Shown: positions 1 to 12,302 of the stretch, one piece after another
Layout: every line of letters starts with the position of its first letter
Position numbering within the stretch: the stretch's first letter is position 1
Source: Albifimbria verrucaria
Taxonomy: Eukaryota; Ascomycota; Sordariomycetes; Hypocreales; Stachybotryaceae
Length of the DNA: 64,000 nt
Direction: 5' to 3'
Assembly: GCA_020081605.1 (NCBI GenBank)
Contig: JAHREC010000013.1
Coordinates: forward strand, 6,572,001-6,636,000
Notes under the pieces: model-generated
Told to the model about the DNA's origin: nothing
Seen by the model: only the letters and a program-made list of their open reading frames with translations
The model's database searches: none
Position numbers and translations under genes: made by a program

Positions 1-2025
1 TCCATCAATATCAGATCAAAGTCCTTGGGCGCCGCAGTCACGGCCTTGACTGCCTGGGCACCGTCTCCGACAATGGTAATGTTCTCGAAACCGAATCCAT
101 GTAGCATGCCGATGAGGACCTTTTGATTGATGATGTTGTCTTCAGCTGCAAGGATTCGTATTTTGGGCGCTAACTGCTTTATTTGTGCCAGTTGTGCAGC
201 ACCGTCTTCGGGTTTCGGTATTTGCTGCTGGGGAGTTCGGCGCTGCGTTCTGCTTTGACATGGATAGCTTGAATTTGCTTGAGAGGGTTGAGCTTTTGAA
301 CTTGGCCGAGAACCAGAAAATGCTCCCTTGCTCGTTCGGATTTGCACGAAACCCTATGTCTCCACCCATCAGCTCGACGAGAGACTTTGCAATGGAAAGT
401 CCAAGGCCTGTTCCTTGCCGGCGCTTCTGGTACGTCGTGTCAAGCTGTGTAAATGGCTTGAAAAGCCTCTGCGCAGCTTCTTCCGAAACTCCATGCCCAG
501 TATCCTTCACCTCCGTCAGGATGGTGCACGTCATCTCGTCTTCAACTAATACATTTACGCGCACCAAGATAGACCCGTGTTCAGTAAACTTGCCCGCATT
601 GCCAATAATGTTTTCGGCAACTTGTCTGTACCTCAAAGGATCACCTTCTAAGAGTTTCGGGAGACCAGGTGCCAATACAAGCTCGAGGGAAACGCCAGGT
701 TGTACAGTGGTTTGCACGCTCCGCACAACAGAAGAGAGGACGCTCGCAACATCTATTGTCTCATTTGTTAGGAGAATTCGCCCGCGGCAAGCTTTGAGTA
801 GTCAAGGATATCGTTAATGACTTGCAACAAGACCCTGCCTGACTCCTCAATGATGTTCGCAGTTTCTCGCTGCTCCTCGGTCAAGCGTGAGTCAAGCAGC
901 AAGGTACAGGCGGAGAGCATGCCATGCATCGGTGTCCGTATCTCATGGCTAATGTTAGCCAGAAAATCATTCTTCAGTTTGGTGCTCTCTTCGTATGCAG
1001 CTATAAGTCGCAACTCCGCTTCTTTCCTCTCTGTCAGGTTGCGCGTCACCTTGCCAAAACCAACATGCACATTGTCCTTGTACACAGCCGTGATGACCAC
1101 GTTGGCCCAAAACCGGCTGCCGTCTTTCCTAAACCTCCAGCCTTCATCAGTCACGCGGCCTTCTCGCAAGCAAATCTCAAGTTCTTTTTCTGGCTTTCCA
1201 GCACGAAGATCTGCCTCGCCATAAAAGATGGAGAAGTGCTTTCCCACAATTTCCTCCCTTTTATAGCCTTTATTGAGTTCCGCACCGGTATTCCAGGTCA
1301 TAATATTGCCACGCGTATCGAGCAGGAAAATCGCGTAGTCTTTGACTACTTGAATCAATATTCGTAAAGGATCCTCCAGCAGTGATGGGTTTTGGGCGAG
1401 GGCGGTGTCGGAAACGGTGCTGAGGGGCTCTGTCTTCTCCCACTCAAAGACAAAACACAAGAGGTCATCTTGTTTGTGCACCGGTATAATTCGGGCGGTC
1501 CAGGATAGCCCATCTGCGACGTAGGCAGCATGGCATAGTCGGAGGTCACGAGTGGCAAGGGCGGTCTCGAGAGCGAAGTTAAGAGGGATGCGGTCGAAAC
1601 GCTCGGTCGGCGATCCCTTGTAGAGTGCGACAAAGAGATCCTGGTCCACCAAATCGTTGCGACTGCGATTCCAGGCCTTTAGCAAACTGGCCGAAGCCCT
1701 TTGTATTCGATAAGTCGGGAAACGACAAGTGTGGGGACGGGAAAGTAGTCCAGAATCTCCGTACTGGCGTCTGGCGCCCTGGTACTGGCCAAGGGCAGGG
1801 GTTCTGTGTGGCTCGTTGCCATCGGCAATGAACAGTCGGACTCGGTGGAAGTCTGATGAGGCCACAATGCCATGATCCTGCATGCATACGAGATGGAGTT
1901 GAGATCGAGCAGAATTGTCCATTCCAGCCCCTTATCCGCCACACAAATCCCAGCGCGCTTCAGCTGGTCCAGCCCCGTTGGCTAACCATGACGTCAAGAT
2001 TCCGGAGCAAAGGCTCCTGCGACAT
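1..2025 (-). CDS. Hybrid histidine kinase (PAS-HisKA-HATPase-receiver), 3' end cut by window edge
   Basis: Two-component sensor kinase, encoded right to left. After a non-descript N-terminal region comes a PAS domain (about 1390-1020; GYKREEIVGKHFSIFYGEAD), a HisKA dimerisation domain with the phospho-acceptor H box (NDFLANISHEIRTPMHGM, about 975-920), a HATPase domain with N box (ENIIGNAGKFTEHG), G1 (DTGHG) and G2 (GTGLGLSIAKSLVELMGG) around 690-350, and the start of a receiver domain at 1-150 (DLILMD-type acidic pocket). The kinase autophosphorylates on the H-box histidine and passes phosphate to the receiver Asp and on to an HPt protein; the input is unknown. I chose ATG 2025 because the frame MSQEPLLRNLDVMV leads into the next coding segments. 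Three frame breaks (near 1966, 1700 and 780) each disappear if one G is added to a G run, so I read this as one gene and not a pseudogene. The C-terminus lies outside the window. Confidence 0.85.
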
Positions 2026-2809
2026 TTTCTCACCAGAACATCCAACCAGGGGTGCTTCTTCGGTTCCTATTGAGCCCAAGAAGGGCTGCCAGAAACATCT
2101 CTTTTGTCCAACTTGGCCGTGATTCTTCAAAGGTATGTGAGATAAAGTCTAGGCCACGTTCCTCCCGTGTGGATCCCTCGGGACCCGACCAGACGGAACC
2201 TCCCGCAAGACCCTGTTTCGATCTGCTCTCCCTGAGAACAGGATCCGGGAGTCAACCGCCCTTTTGGTAAGATCGGAGATACAAGAGAAAAGTGACTATT
2301 GACAAGATCAGTAAAGTGAGGGAACGATAGCCGCAATAATTGCCAACATGTGAATGAGACACCAGTCGTAACTAAGGAATTTTGTTTCCAATGAAACCTA
2401 ACTGTAGAGACAAGACCCAGCCTTTGATTGACAGATAGAGAGCCTACCAAGGCACTATAATCATATGAGGTAAATTACATTTAGGCAAACCCATGGGATT
2501 TTTTGTTTTCAGACATTCACGAATACAACTATGAAAGCAAAGTGGTAGTGTGTAGTCTTGTTAAACAAACGAAGGGCATCTAGGGTAAGTGGCTGCTTAC
2601 CAGGTTAGAGAAGCGTTATTTAATTCATTCTCCACCTATTGACTGAATAATAGGTTGTGATCCCTGTTTATCCTATGAAATCTACGAAGATTAGAATTCT
2701 GATACCATCCCGTATAGCTATACAATGATACCAACAATCCTATCATTAATGGCAGTAAGAATCAAACTGATCGCTAATCAGAGTGCAATTTCCGAAACAA
2801 ACGTCTTGC
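2026..2809. other. Intergenic spacer, upstream of kinase and downstream of MFS gene
   Basis: No supported gene. It should hold the histidine kinase promoter at its left end and the MFS transporter 3' UTR at its right end. The part from 2280 to 2780 is noticeably AT-rich. I see no repeat or RNA gene. Confidence 0.5.
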
Positions 2810-4910
2810 TCAGGCGTTTCGCTTGGCCTTGACCGATTTCCATTCATAAAAGAAGCTGGAAACAAATGCCAGCGCTGCAAGAGGAATCGTTGCGTAGAAA
2901 ACCTTCTGCAATGCCGAGTTGTACACTTCTACAACTCCAGGAAGATCCTCAATATTGACGATTGTCCTGAAAGCAGTGGCTCCGGCCGATAGCAACTGGC
3001 GAACTTCAACGCCGCCGAGCCTCCCATCGACGGCTGCACCAAGCAGCTCGTTTTGATAAATGCTGTTACCGACAGAGACAAAGACGGCACCTCCCAGCGA
3101 CTGGCAAGCTACCACAGCCGCTGTGCCGATAGAGATTTGCTCAGGCGGTAACACAGTTTGAACGGCAATGAAACCCTGCTGGATCGACATTCCAAAGCCA
3201 GCAGCTACCAAAATCTGGTATCCCGCCCATTCTGCTGTCGATGTGCTCGGTGATAGCATTGTCTGGAGGCCGCATCCGACTACGGCAATCGCATTGCCAA
3301 TAAGGCAGAATGGGACATAATAACCAAGAATGGAAACCATGACTCCTGCCACTAGTGAGAAGAAGGCATTTACAATGAAGTAGGGAATCATATTCACTCC
3401 CGACTCCAGAGCAGTCGTGCCCAGGATGGCTTGGAACCAGATGGGTAGAAAGAATGTAAGCATCAATAATGCGCCATAAATCATGAATCCCATAACGCAT
3501 GATGCAGCAACGGTCCGCTGACAAACGACAGCTGGGGGATTAGAGCTCCATCTTGCTTCCACCAAAGCCAGACAATGAAGACGATGACGGTGGCAGCACA
3601 GCCGCAAAGCAGGCCGATTATTCGTGCAGTTTTCCACGACTCGCCTTGGCTGGTGAATTCCAAGGCCAGGAAGAGCATGACTGTGGCTCCGATGATGATT
3701 ATGTTTCCCAAAAGATCCAGCTCAAAAATCTTGGTCAATAGCTTGTGCTTGTGCCTTTCTTGTGTTTTTGGCTTGTAAAAGAATAGAAATGCAAGCATAG
3801 TGATAGCCCCAACTGGGAGATTGATGTAGAAACACCATCTCCAGGTCACCAAATCTGTAAAGACACCACCGAGCAAGGGACCAACTGAAGCGCCGATACC
3901 AAATCTGAGATTGTTAGCAAGGGAAGGCTACAACAAGAAGTGTTTGTTTCAACTCACAATATGCCGATAGCAGCAGTATAGATAGGGCGTAGGCGCAGAG
4001 GAATCGCCGAAGCAATCACCACAAAACTCCCCGTCAGGATTCCGGCGCAACCAAGTCCCGCAATCGCTCTTCCTATGATGAGCGTGACGGAGTTGTGTGA
4101 TACGGCACAAATCAAGGACCCAATTTCAAAGAAGAACAGTGAGACCAGGTATGACCACCGAACATTGAAATGAAGGAAGATGCGCCCGAAGAGTGGCTGA
4201 AAGGCGCAGGATGTCAGCAAGTACGCAGATCCGTACCAGCCGATGTCTTCTGTGGATTTGAACTCCCTTGTGATGTAGGGAATTGCCTTGAAAGTTAGCT
4301 CTTCATGATGTTTTTACACAGTACTTCGAAACTTACAGTTGTGATGATTGTTCTATCCGTAGAGATCAGGAACATGGCAAGACAAATGCCAACAACAAGG
4401 AGCCTCAAAGGCCATCCCTTCAAGTACTCGTCGTCGATGTTTCCTGATCCGCCCTGTGAGGTTTCTCCCCGTGCGCAGCGTTCAATGCTTCGTTCTGCGC
4501 CCTTCGAATGCGATCAAGATAGTCGTCTTCATTTTCGACCTGCTCTGGCTCGAAGGGCCTGGTAAATCTGCTGATGTGGGCGCCAGCCTTACCGGGATGT
4601 CTCTGCTCATGGGCTGCAGGCAATTGACTGAGCCTGTCGCTTCTTGTATCCCGACACGATTCCGTATCATAATCGACCGCTAGATATCTTAGAGGAGGAG
4701 CAAGAAAGCCTGACAGGATACTGATAGTGTCACTTCGCGCGTCGTCGGATTGATCTTGAGTGTGGTGAGTGTATCTCGACCGATCGTCCGAAAAGATAGA
4801 ATCCCCAGTCTTCTCAGCTTCCCTAACGGGGTTGAGAATGAGTCTTGAGTCCTTGAAGATGAGTCCGGACTGGAGAGCTCCAAGTGACGTTCGTCCTCTG
4901 ACTTGGACAT
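2810..4910 (-). CDS. MFS multidrug/toxin exporter, DHA2 (14-TMS) family
   Basis: Proton-coupled efflux pump of the plasma membrane, DHA2 type, often found next to fungal metabolite genes. Exons are 4910-4337, 4286-3958 and 3904-2810, with introns 4287-4336 (50 bases) and 3905-3957 (53 bases). A hydrophilic N-terminal domain of about 170 residues precedes the first membrane segment (LRLLVVGICLAMFLISTDRTI). Family motifs are clear: D1 (EDIGWYGSAYLLT), motif A (QPLFGRIFLHFNVRW) and the antiporter motif C region (GIGASVGPLLGGVFTDLVTWRW). The C-terminus is cytosolic and ends FYEWKSVKAKRNA. The start is ATG 4910 (MSKSEDERHLELSSPDSS); the TTG two codons upstream is less likely. Three frame breaks (about 4830, 4450 and 3535) sit in C/G runs and each is cured by one added base. 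The cargo is unknown; a product of the neighbouring oxidase/elongase genes is a guess. Confidence 0.88.
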
Positions 4911-5487
4911 GATCAATGTTGCTGAAGACTCAGTATCGTTTAAAGCAGGTTCACTGTCTTTCGCGGATCGACGAGGTTCCTGGTCGTGTTTGGGCTCAAA
5001 TTGCCTTTTTTAGAGAGGCATCACTCTCAGTATCCAAATTAAGCTGGAATCTTTAGCGTGACTCGAAGAAGGACGCGACGCCCTCACCATATTGATGTGA
5101 TGTCAGGAATTCGAAATACACCTGATCGACGTGGCTTGGATTTAGCTCGTAAGAGCTAGCACTAGATTCTATGATTGAGCTTAGGCCCAATCATGCCAAG
5201 CAAGGATCAGGGAAGTATTCTGCCTCTACAGCATCGATAAACTCAAACTATCTCCGGAACGACGGGGTTCCATCCTAGCGCCAAAGCATATGGCCCTTGT
5301 GCTCCTAGAACCACTTAACGACCTCAGAAGTCTGGATCATCACATAAATGGCGTCTTACAAGAGGCACTTATCAGATGCATAGGCGTCATCTTAGGTGGA
5401 GTGTTGAGTCTGGAGACGAATCATCAGGCAGGTTAAACGGTGAATGACGCTGAAATTCCAGGCTTGCTATAATCTAACATCTACAAT
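4911..5487. other. Intergenic spacer
   Basis: Promoter side of the MFS gene and 3' side of the thioesterase-like gene. No ORF with coding character, repeat or RNA gene seen. Confidence 0.5.
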
Positions 5488-6610
5488 TTACAAGCATTGT
5501 GTTGTTCTCAGACCCGCAAGTTGCAGAAGAGTTAACACCACTCCCTTGGCACCAGTGCCGTCTGAATGACGACCTAGTATCTGTCCTTTACCACAGCCGA
5601 ACTCTGCCTCCAACGCCCGCTGGTTCTCCATGGCGAGGGTACTAGCCACTCTCAAGCCATCCCGTCTTTGTCTCTCTACCATTTCTAGCTTGTCATCTTC
5701 AACGCTCTCGGGCCCCGAATGCGAGGGAGCAGCCCAGAGAGTCGGAGCATGGTTTCGGGCGATACCGTTTTACGCCCAGACTTGAAGACGCATCTGCTTA
5801 GCGCCGTAGCCATAATCTTGCCTTGAGAATTCAGGGTCTCAAAAGTTTCGGAGCCGAACATGTTGGACGAATCTTTAGAACGAGATTCGTGATGCTTCTT
5901 CTCACTGTTTGCATCTGGATAGAGGCTAGACGATTCCGTGTCTGTTTGATGATCGCAGACAAAATGGGTGACAATGTAGATCCACTTCTCGTCCCACGAC
6001 AAGATTCTTGACCACATTTGGTAGTTCTGGTATGGTGCGATTTCCTTGACAAAATTGCACTGGACCGCTCCGAGTGCGAGGCCAAAGTGTGGTTGCTTTG
6101 AACCAGTGTAGGCACCGGTGCCTCCTCGCATTTCTTCAATTCCCTTGGCGAACAACGTGCACATAAGGTGCGTCCTTGAAATATCGAGGTCCGCAAAGTA
6201 AGAAGAATTGGTCTTGTGTAGATTGAAATCAATTTCTAGCAGTGGTGCGGTTGATTCAGTGACCATGGGCTGAAAGATGTGGCTTTGCGAGGGCGCCACA
6301 GGTGGGCGAAGCGACTTGATTGTGAAGCGGAAGCCATTAAGAACTCTCAACTGGTATTCAATTTAGTTTCCATCAAATGAGATACTCGCTTGGATATACT
6401 CACATGCCAAACGCCAGGCAGATGCTTGAGGTTGAAAATCAAAAAAATCAAAACGATTGTCAGAACGAGGGAGGAGACATCGAATGTAAAGTAGCCCCGT
6501 CCATTTGAGAACTTGAGCCATGAATGGATATTCTCATTGATAGAAAAATCTTCACTGTCTGGGTACAGACTCAAGTTCAGGCTTCCTAACAAGGGGCTTT
6601 TATCAAACAT
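5488..6610 (-). CDS. THEM6-like hotdog thioesterase family protein, membrane anchored
   Basis: Resembles the THEM6/UPF0670 family (hotdog-fold, thioesterase-like), members of which occur in fungal metabolite clusters. Exon 1 is 6610-6404 and exon 2 is 6350-5488, with a 53-base intron at 6351-6403. The N-terminus has one membrane segment (SSLVLTIVLIFLIFNLKHL) followed by the family landmark LPGVWH, joined to LRVLNGFRF across the intron. Other landmarks are the diagnostic DFNLHKTNSSYFADLDISR, the LGAVQCNFVKEIAPYQNYQMWSRI stretch (seen in two parts) and SWDEKWIYIVTHFV. The C-terminal helix carries MVERQRRDGLRVASTLAMEN, typical of the family. One break near 5705, in a GGGGCCC run, separates this last segment; one extra G/C restores the frame. 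The catalytic activity of the family is poorly known, so acyl-thioester hydrolysis is an inference. It is transcribed in the same direction as the MFS and elongase genes. Confidence 0.8.
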
Positions 6611-7904
6611 TATGAGAAGTTGTAGGATGAATGTGGATTTCGCTTGTCGAGTGTCTGACTTTCCTGGACAGGAACAAATTCAGCGGGCATCTTGTGGTCA
6701 TAATATGTTCCGGGCTGACTGCCAATATCGTCAATCACTTCTTGATACGGCAACGACGTTATCCCCAGAAGCCTTGCATCATCAATCTCGGAGGTATTGA
6801 GGATCACTTTAGTCCGTGTTTCATTGCCTAGCATGTTGATGCCATCGACGCATTGATCTGCACAATGGATCCCTTGAGTGCACTTGCGTCTGCGGTGCGC
6901 TAAGATCATTACCATAGCACCATAACATCACACTATGAGTCTGGCTTAGGCCGGAGCGGACACATCCGGTTGGAGGCCCGTTGTGTAATCTTGTCACTAT
7001 GACGCTCACCAGAAGCTCGTATAAGTCGTAGGGCGAGCAATGACAATGACCGTCTTATATGCGGCTGATGATCGTCGGCCTAATGCAAGCTCCACTGACG
7101 CATGCTAATCTGGGGTCCTCGGGAAAAAATGATTCGCATATGATGAAAATTCAACAAATCCCACCGGCGCTATACCGGCGCTACGGGTAGGCTAGCGCCT
7201 TGTCTCACGGATTCCGATGATCTGCTGCCAAGCGTTCACTCTCTAATGCAGCGCAGAGTTGGCCGGGTCGTTGATCGACAGACTGATATGGAGCATTTTC
7301 TACCTCCCTCAGGCTTATGCTTCTTAGATAGACCCCTGCATACCGACCGTAGATGGGTACTTGTAACTTATACGGAGTAGAATGTCCGTACGTTCGGCAT
7401 CAAACGGCATCAAACGGCATTATGGGAGATTATGCATGAAACTATTCACAGATCGAAGCATGAAGCCTAGGTTATGACAGAAAGATGTCTTTCACCATGG
7501 AATCAGTGCTGTCTTCTTTGGATATCTACGTGCGGTCCGAGCTAATTAGCCGAACAATAAAAACCAAAGTTTGAAACAATATCTTTAATGGAAACTCTTG
7601 CCATACTTGGCTTCAGGAGCTACAAAGGTTCCAATGGTTTAAATGATCAACATTAATTAACTATATACTCTTAAGATCGACATGAATATATATCTTAAAT
7701 ATTTCTCCTGCTCCAATGAGATGCTCGAGCAAAACCCAACACTCCACGACGCCCTCATTAACAACTGATGATAACAAATAGCAAGACAGCGCTTGGCAGT
7801 ATTTCATTGGCCTTATCGCGCGCTACCTCTTAGGAGTGTTCTTTGATGTATCCAGACTAGTGTCTGGGCAATCACACCATCAAATACAGCTGATGCACGG
7901 AGGC
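6611..7904. other. Intergenic region with a short tandem repeat
   Basis: About 1.3 kb between the thioesterase-like gene and the elongase. It contains 2.5 copies of a 10-base unit (ggcatcaaac) near 7397-7423 and an AT-rich stretch at 7560-7700. A 101-codon ORF at 6610-6915 on the minus strand has no recognisable domain and is not called as a gene. Confidence 0.4.
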
Positions 7905-9020
7905 TTACTTCTCAGCCATCAATGGTGCCTTGCGATCCATGCCCTCATTGACAATCGCAGCGGCACTTCTCTTCGCAGCGTCAACATGCTTCTGAGGTAC
8001 CGACTTGGACAGCTTCTTCTTGCTAGATCGCCTGTAGGTCTCAATGTAAAACATGATGAACAGGACAAGATAGGAGCTCAAGATGGTGCATCCAGCAGCA
8101 GCGGCATATTCTTCACCCTGACAGTTACCGACATGAGGGATCGACGGCCAGTGCTTGCTCACAAGTCCGTCCCAAGTAGCGAAGTACACAACAACTGTAC
8201 AGTGTTAATATTGAGCTTGGAGTGTGAACGTAACTGTCTGAACTTACCAAGGTCGATCACAAACTGGGTGATCTGGAAGCGAGTGATCCACTCCTTCCAC
8301 CACACCTTCACACCACGGGCACTTTGGAAGTAATACCAGTACATGACAACATGAACACCCAGGTTAAGTGTGATTGGGACCCAAGACACGGGTGTGGTTC
8401 CCATCAGCTGAGTGTAGCACAAGAGAGCAGTGGCGGGGTGATGGTAGCAGTGAAGGAACGTGAGAGGCTTCTTCTTGACCATCAAAAACACCGTGTCAAT
8501 GAGCTCAATGTACTTTGTGATGTAGTTGAGCTGCAAGAGTCAGTACTGTCTGAGATGACCAAAGCTGAAAAATTGTGACTCACATAGTACAGTGTGACTA
8601 GTTGAGGAGTCCATCCATCATTGCCACAAATGTTCTCGTAGAATCCGTCTCGCCAGAGGGTAGGCAGAAGCTGTTCAAGGAAGAGGGCAAGCAATGTCCC
8701 GCTCAATGCAGTGAGGAAGAAGTTATGAATCTTGAACAAGCCGTTCAACTGAAGCGGCTTGCGATTTCTCATAATCTCTCGCCCCCAAAGATGACCACCA
8801 AGTAAAGGGCCAGTGAGATGGTCACCTCCGAAAAGCTAGAAAGAGTCGTCTTCCCAGGAACGAACTTGAACTCATCAGCATGGTAGCCCATGACAGGGGT
8901 CCATACAGCGTCCAGCACGCGCCAGAGGAGAGAGGCTCCGGCCTTGCCTTGGGAGGGAGAGTGAAGGTAGTATTGAAGGACATGTTGCATCAAAGAAGGA
9001 AGTGATAGGCTGATGTTCAT
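7905..9020 (-). CDS. ELO-family fatty acid elongase (3-ketoacyl-CoA synthase)
   Basis: Condensing enzyme of the ER elongation cycle, adding malonyl-CoA two-carbon units to long-chain acyl-CoA. Three exons: 9020-8584, 8530-8248 and 8194-7905, with 53-base introns at 8531-8583 and 8195-8247. ELO landmarks appear in order: [14 protein letters not shown] after the first membrane segment, the [20 protein letters not shown] helix, the histidine box (HCYHH) with flanking HPATALLCY, and [14 protein letters not shown]. The last membrane segments ([20 protein letters not shown]) are followed by a basic tail. Length, about 335 residues, is normal. A break near 8778 lies in a run of five G; a sixth G gives the expected [10 protein letters not shown]. 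The gene is divergent from the P450 at 10147 and shares a 1.1-kb promoter region with it. Whether it serves housekeeping sphingolipid or sterol-ester lipids or a dedicated pathway cannot be told from sequence. Confidence 0.93.
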
Positions 9021-10146
9021 GGGACTGGTCTGCTTGCTGATGGAAAAATTGCGTGGCTATGTTCGCTGTCGCGGCCTTATATCACAAACATACGACATCC
9101 TCGATCCCCTTTTGGATTACACATGACGAAGTTGTCTCCAGAGCGGAAACATATTTCAACTACGAGTGCAGATCCTTCATGATCGACGACGTTCTAAGGA
9201 TTACTTCAGATTGAGCAAATCCATCAGCGGCGTTCTCCATGACATTAGAGGCTGCGGAGCCAACCAAACCACTCTTGAGGGTATTCAAGACGTCACAAGC
9301 CGCTCTGAGATTTGTTTACTGTGGGTTCTTCCCGTTGTACAATACAGAAGAATCAGTTAAGTGATCGTCAGCGCCGCCTTATCGCTGGCTGATGGACAGG
9401 CCACTAGTCTGAGCACTGATGTTTCCGTGACGATTAAGGTTGAATTTGTCGCCAGCGAATGGGACTGCATCCAACTAGCGTATTCAATGATGGTGTGAAC
9501 ACTTCCTAATCCATCACATGCATTTAGGGCTAGCAAAAGCCACCGTCGACGGGCTAAGGTTAGGTGGCATCGACCCCGACTCGGCGATCCAGGAACAGGA
9601 CAAACAGTCCCGTAGCCTTAATTCTCCACTATCTTGCAGAATTAGCGGCCGTGGTGAAACCTCATTGACGTCTTCGGCTTCTCATCGATTGGCCCGGCCT
9701 CTCCACACTTCATCGGTGACGGCGCGGAACTTTAGACTTGCAGCAGAGTCAAAATCCGAGATAACCGGGAGAGCTCCAGTACTTTGGGTCCGTTGTTATT
9801 TCCACAACGCTCTCTGAAGGGTGAGAGATGAGATCAGCGGTTACACCAGTTGAGAGTGGATGATTTAACGGGCGACAAGCTCCAGGACGAAGCGGAATTC
9901 TGCCCGTTGTGGTCCTAGCCAAGCCACAATTACGTCGTTTCAAAAGCTCTTGAGCTTTTTGCCAAGTGCTGAATATTGCTAGATGGGATCTGCGTCACTG
10001 GCGGAGTGTGCGGTGCTCTGGGGGTAGGAGGACCATGGAGCGCGGTATGAGCAACGTCAATATATGTTGACAGCGAAGCTCGTCAGGAACAGTCGTTTTG
10101 ACTCCAGCAATCTACAGCTTTCATTTGACGCTTCCTCGTTGCAGAC
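9021..10146. promoter_or_regulatory. Divergent promoter region between elongase and P450
   Basis: 1.1 kb separates the start codons of the elongase (minus) and the P450 (plus), so both promoters must lie here, which allows co-regulation. No coding signal on either strand. I could not identify a particular factor-binding motif with confidence. Confidence 0.45.
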
Positions 10147-11760
10147 ATGGGTCAAGTTACATACTACCCCTTGATCGTCGCCACTACGGCGGTGGCCTAC
10201 ATGTATTCTCGTTACTCTGATCTACAACCACTGTTTTGCATTGGCACGGCCTCTGCCGTCGTCACTTTTTATACTTCTTCATATATTGCAGCTATATCTA
10301 CCCCTTCTACATTTCAGAGCTCAGACACATCCCGACAGTAGAGGGCTCTCCTATATGGGGACAATTCTTCAATGTCATCCTGGAAGAGGTTGGTGTTCCT
10401 CACCGACGATGGCATGAGAAGTATGGACCTACCGTCAGATATTTCTTTCCTTTTGGGGCGGAAAGACTGACAATCGCGGACGATGATGCTCTCAAGCATG
10501 CAACTGTCCGAAACCCATACAATTACCCCAAGCCAGAGCGAGCTCGGCTATGGATGGTGCGCATTCTCGGATTGGGCGTCCTACTGGCCGAAGGTCAAGA
10601 GCATGTCCATCAGCGAAAGGCTTTAGCTCCTGGTTTCTCAATTCAGTCCATCAGGACCCTCACTCCTGTATTCTGGGAGAAGGCTCTTGTGATGTGTCAA
10701 TGCTGGCGCGAGGACATGCGCAAGTCAAATGTATCAACTGCGACCGTCGAAGTGTTGGAGTGGCTCAACAGAGCTACTCTCGACATCATTGGCAAAGCTG
10801 GCTTTGGCTACGACATTGACTCACTTCGGCATCCAGAGACGCCTATCCGTGAGGCCTACCGACTCATGTTCGACTTCAGCCCCATGTCGCATATCCTTTT
10901 TGGCATTCAGGCCTACATCCCAATCACCATGAAGATTCCATCTAAGCAGACACAAGTTGTCGCCAAGGCCCGAGGAATCATTCAGTCCAAGGCAACTCAA
11001 ATTATCCATGAGAAGGTCGAAGAGGCCGAAAGAAATGCTGGCGGCAAGGATATCTTGGCCCTCATTGCCAAGGACAACAAAAAGCTCCAGGCGGCTGGTG
11101 AAAAGGGCCTATCTTTTGAGACAATGCGTGACCAAATCATGACCTTTATGGGTGCTGGCCACGATACCACGGCTACTGGTATTGCCTGGACCCTTCACCT
11201 TCTATCCACGCACCCTGAGATCCAGTCACGGCTGCGTGAAGAAATCAAGGATTATCTTCCATTCCTTTTTAACGAAAATTCTCGCTTTGATCCCAAGGAG
11301 CTGGCTACTGCAGACCCTGATCAGCTGCCCTACCTGGATAAGGTGTGTCGCGAGTCTTTGCGCTTCATCCCCCATCCCCATGACAGTACGCCAAACCATT
11401 GAAGATGATACATTGGCCGGATACCACATCCCGGCAGGTACTGTCGTTTATGTGATGGCCAATGCTATCAACCGTCTGTCTATGTACTGGGGTGATGATG
11501 CCGACGTATTCGACCCTGATCGCTGGGACAACCTCCCCGACACCTGGACTCAGAACGCGTTTATGACCTTCCTCCAGGGTCCACGTGGCTGCATTGGCCG
11601 CAAGTTCGCCGAGACAGAAATGAAGATGATCCTTTGTGCTATGCTCAGCATGTATGAGTTTAAGCGTGATGAGACATTCCCTAACCCCGAGGAGTGGAAG
11701 ATGTGGAGACTAGTTATGAGACCCAAGCATGGTGTGAGTTTGAATGTCACAGCCATTTAG
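10147..11760 (+). CDS. Cytochrome P450 monooxygenase (fungal, microsomal)
   Basis: Heme-thiolate monooxygenase anchored in the ER by hydrophobic N-terminal segments (around 10170-10320). Diagnostic motifs: WxxxR-like HQRKAL in helix C, the I-helix oxygen-activation motif GAGHDTTATGIAWT (near 11153), ExxR as CRESLR (near 11350), the PERF-like FDPDRWD (near 11515) and the heme-binding loop FLQGPRGCIGRKFAE (near 11570; Cys is the axial ligand). Total length, about 535 residues, is normal and no intron is needed. Two breaks occur in homopolymers: T5 near 10270, where one more T joins the two hydrophobic segments, and C5 near 11372, where a changed C count gives RFIP..PMTVRQT. The substrate cannot be told. 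It is divergent from the elongase and close to a second P450 at 13570, so a lipid substrate is plausible but unproven. Confidence 0.92.
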
Positions 11761-12302
11761 TTCAGCTACATGATTGATTTTCTACCACTGCTTTGTATTC
11801 ATTTTATTAATATGTATTTATGGTATACTTCGGGGTTTAATGGTTCAAAATTTGGTCTTGCTGTTCATCGAGTCAATCAAGCTGGAGCCATCAGGCCAAG
11901 ATACCTCTAAATTGCAAGCCGAGAGGACCTGTCCTTAGACGAGAATTCAATTCATGCAGGGCTACTTAACTCTCAAGACACGGAATACATAGTTACATAT
12001 TTGATAACAGGCCAAATTACCAATCCTTTCCTTACACCACTTCAATTCTCGTACTACCTCAGCGTCCCACACACTTTTCATGTCGCACACCCTCCAATAC
12101 GCATTGTGGGTGTAGGATCTTCTTGTTCGACTGTCAAAGTGAAGTTATTCAGGCACACCGAGTGTGAACTAATTTCAAGACTCAAAGAGCAACAGGTGTT
12201 TGGCCTTCATCTTACATGCCAGAACATAGTGATATTTATGTGACACAAGGCTTGCATTGGAAGATGAAATTGTTGGAATCCAAAGTCTGAACTGTTCAGT
12301 TA
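11761..12302. other. Intergenic spacer, convergent 3' ends
   Basis: 3' flanks of the P450 (plus) and the small secreted protein (minus). No gene, repeat or RNA signal recognised. Confidence 0.45.

Noticed and set aside
1..2025. Histidine kinase as a pseudogene
   Set aside because: Three frame breaks sit in G runs and each needs one base; all catalytic motifs are intact, and essential genes nearby show the same kind of break.
6610..6915. 101-codon ORF on the minus strand next to the thioesterase-like gene
   Set aside because: No domain, no signal peptide, no splice link to the neighbour, and the neighbour has its own good ATG with a membrane anchor.
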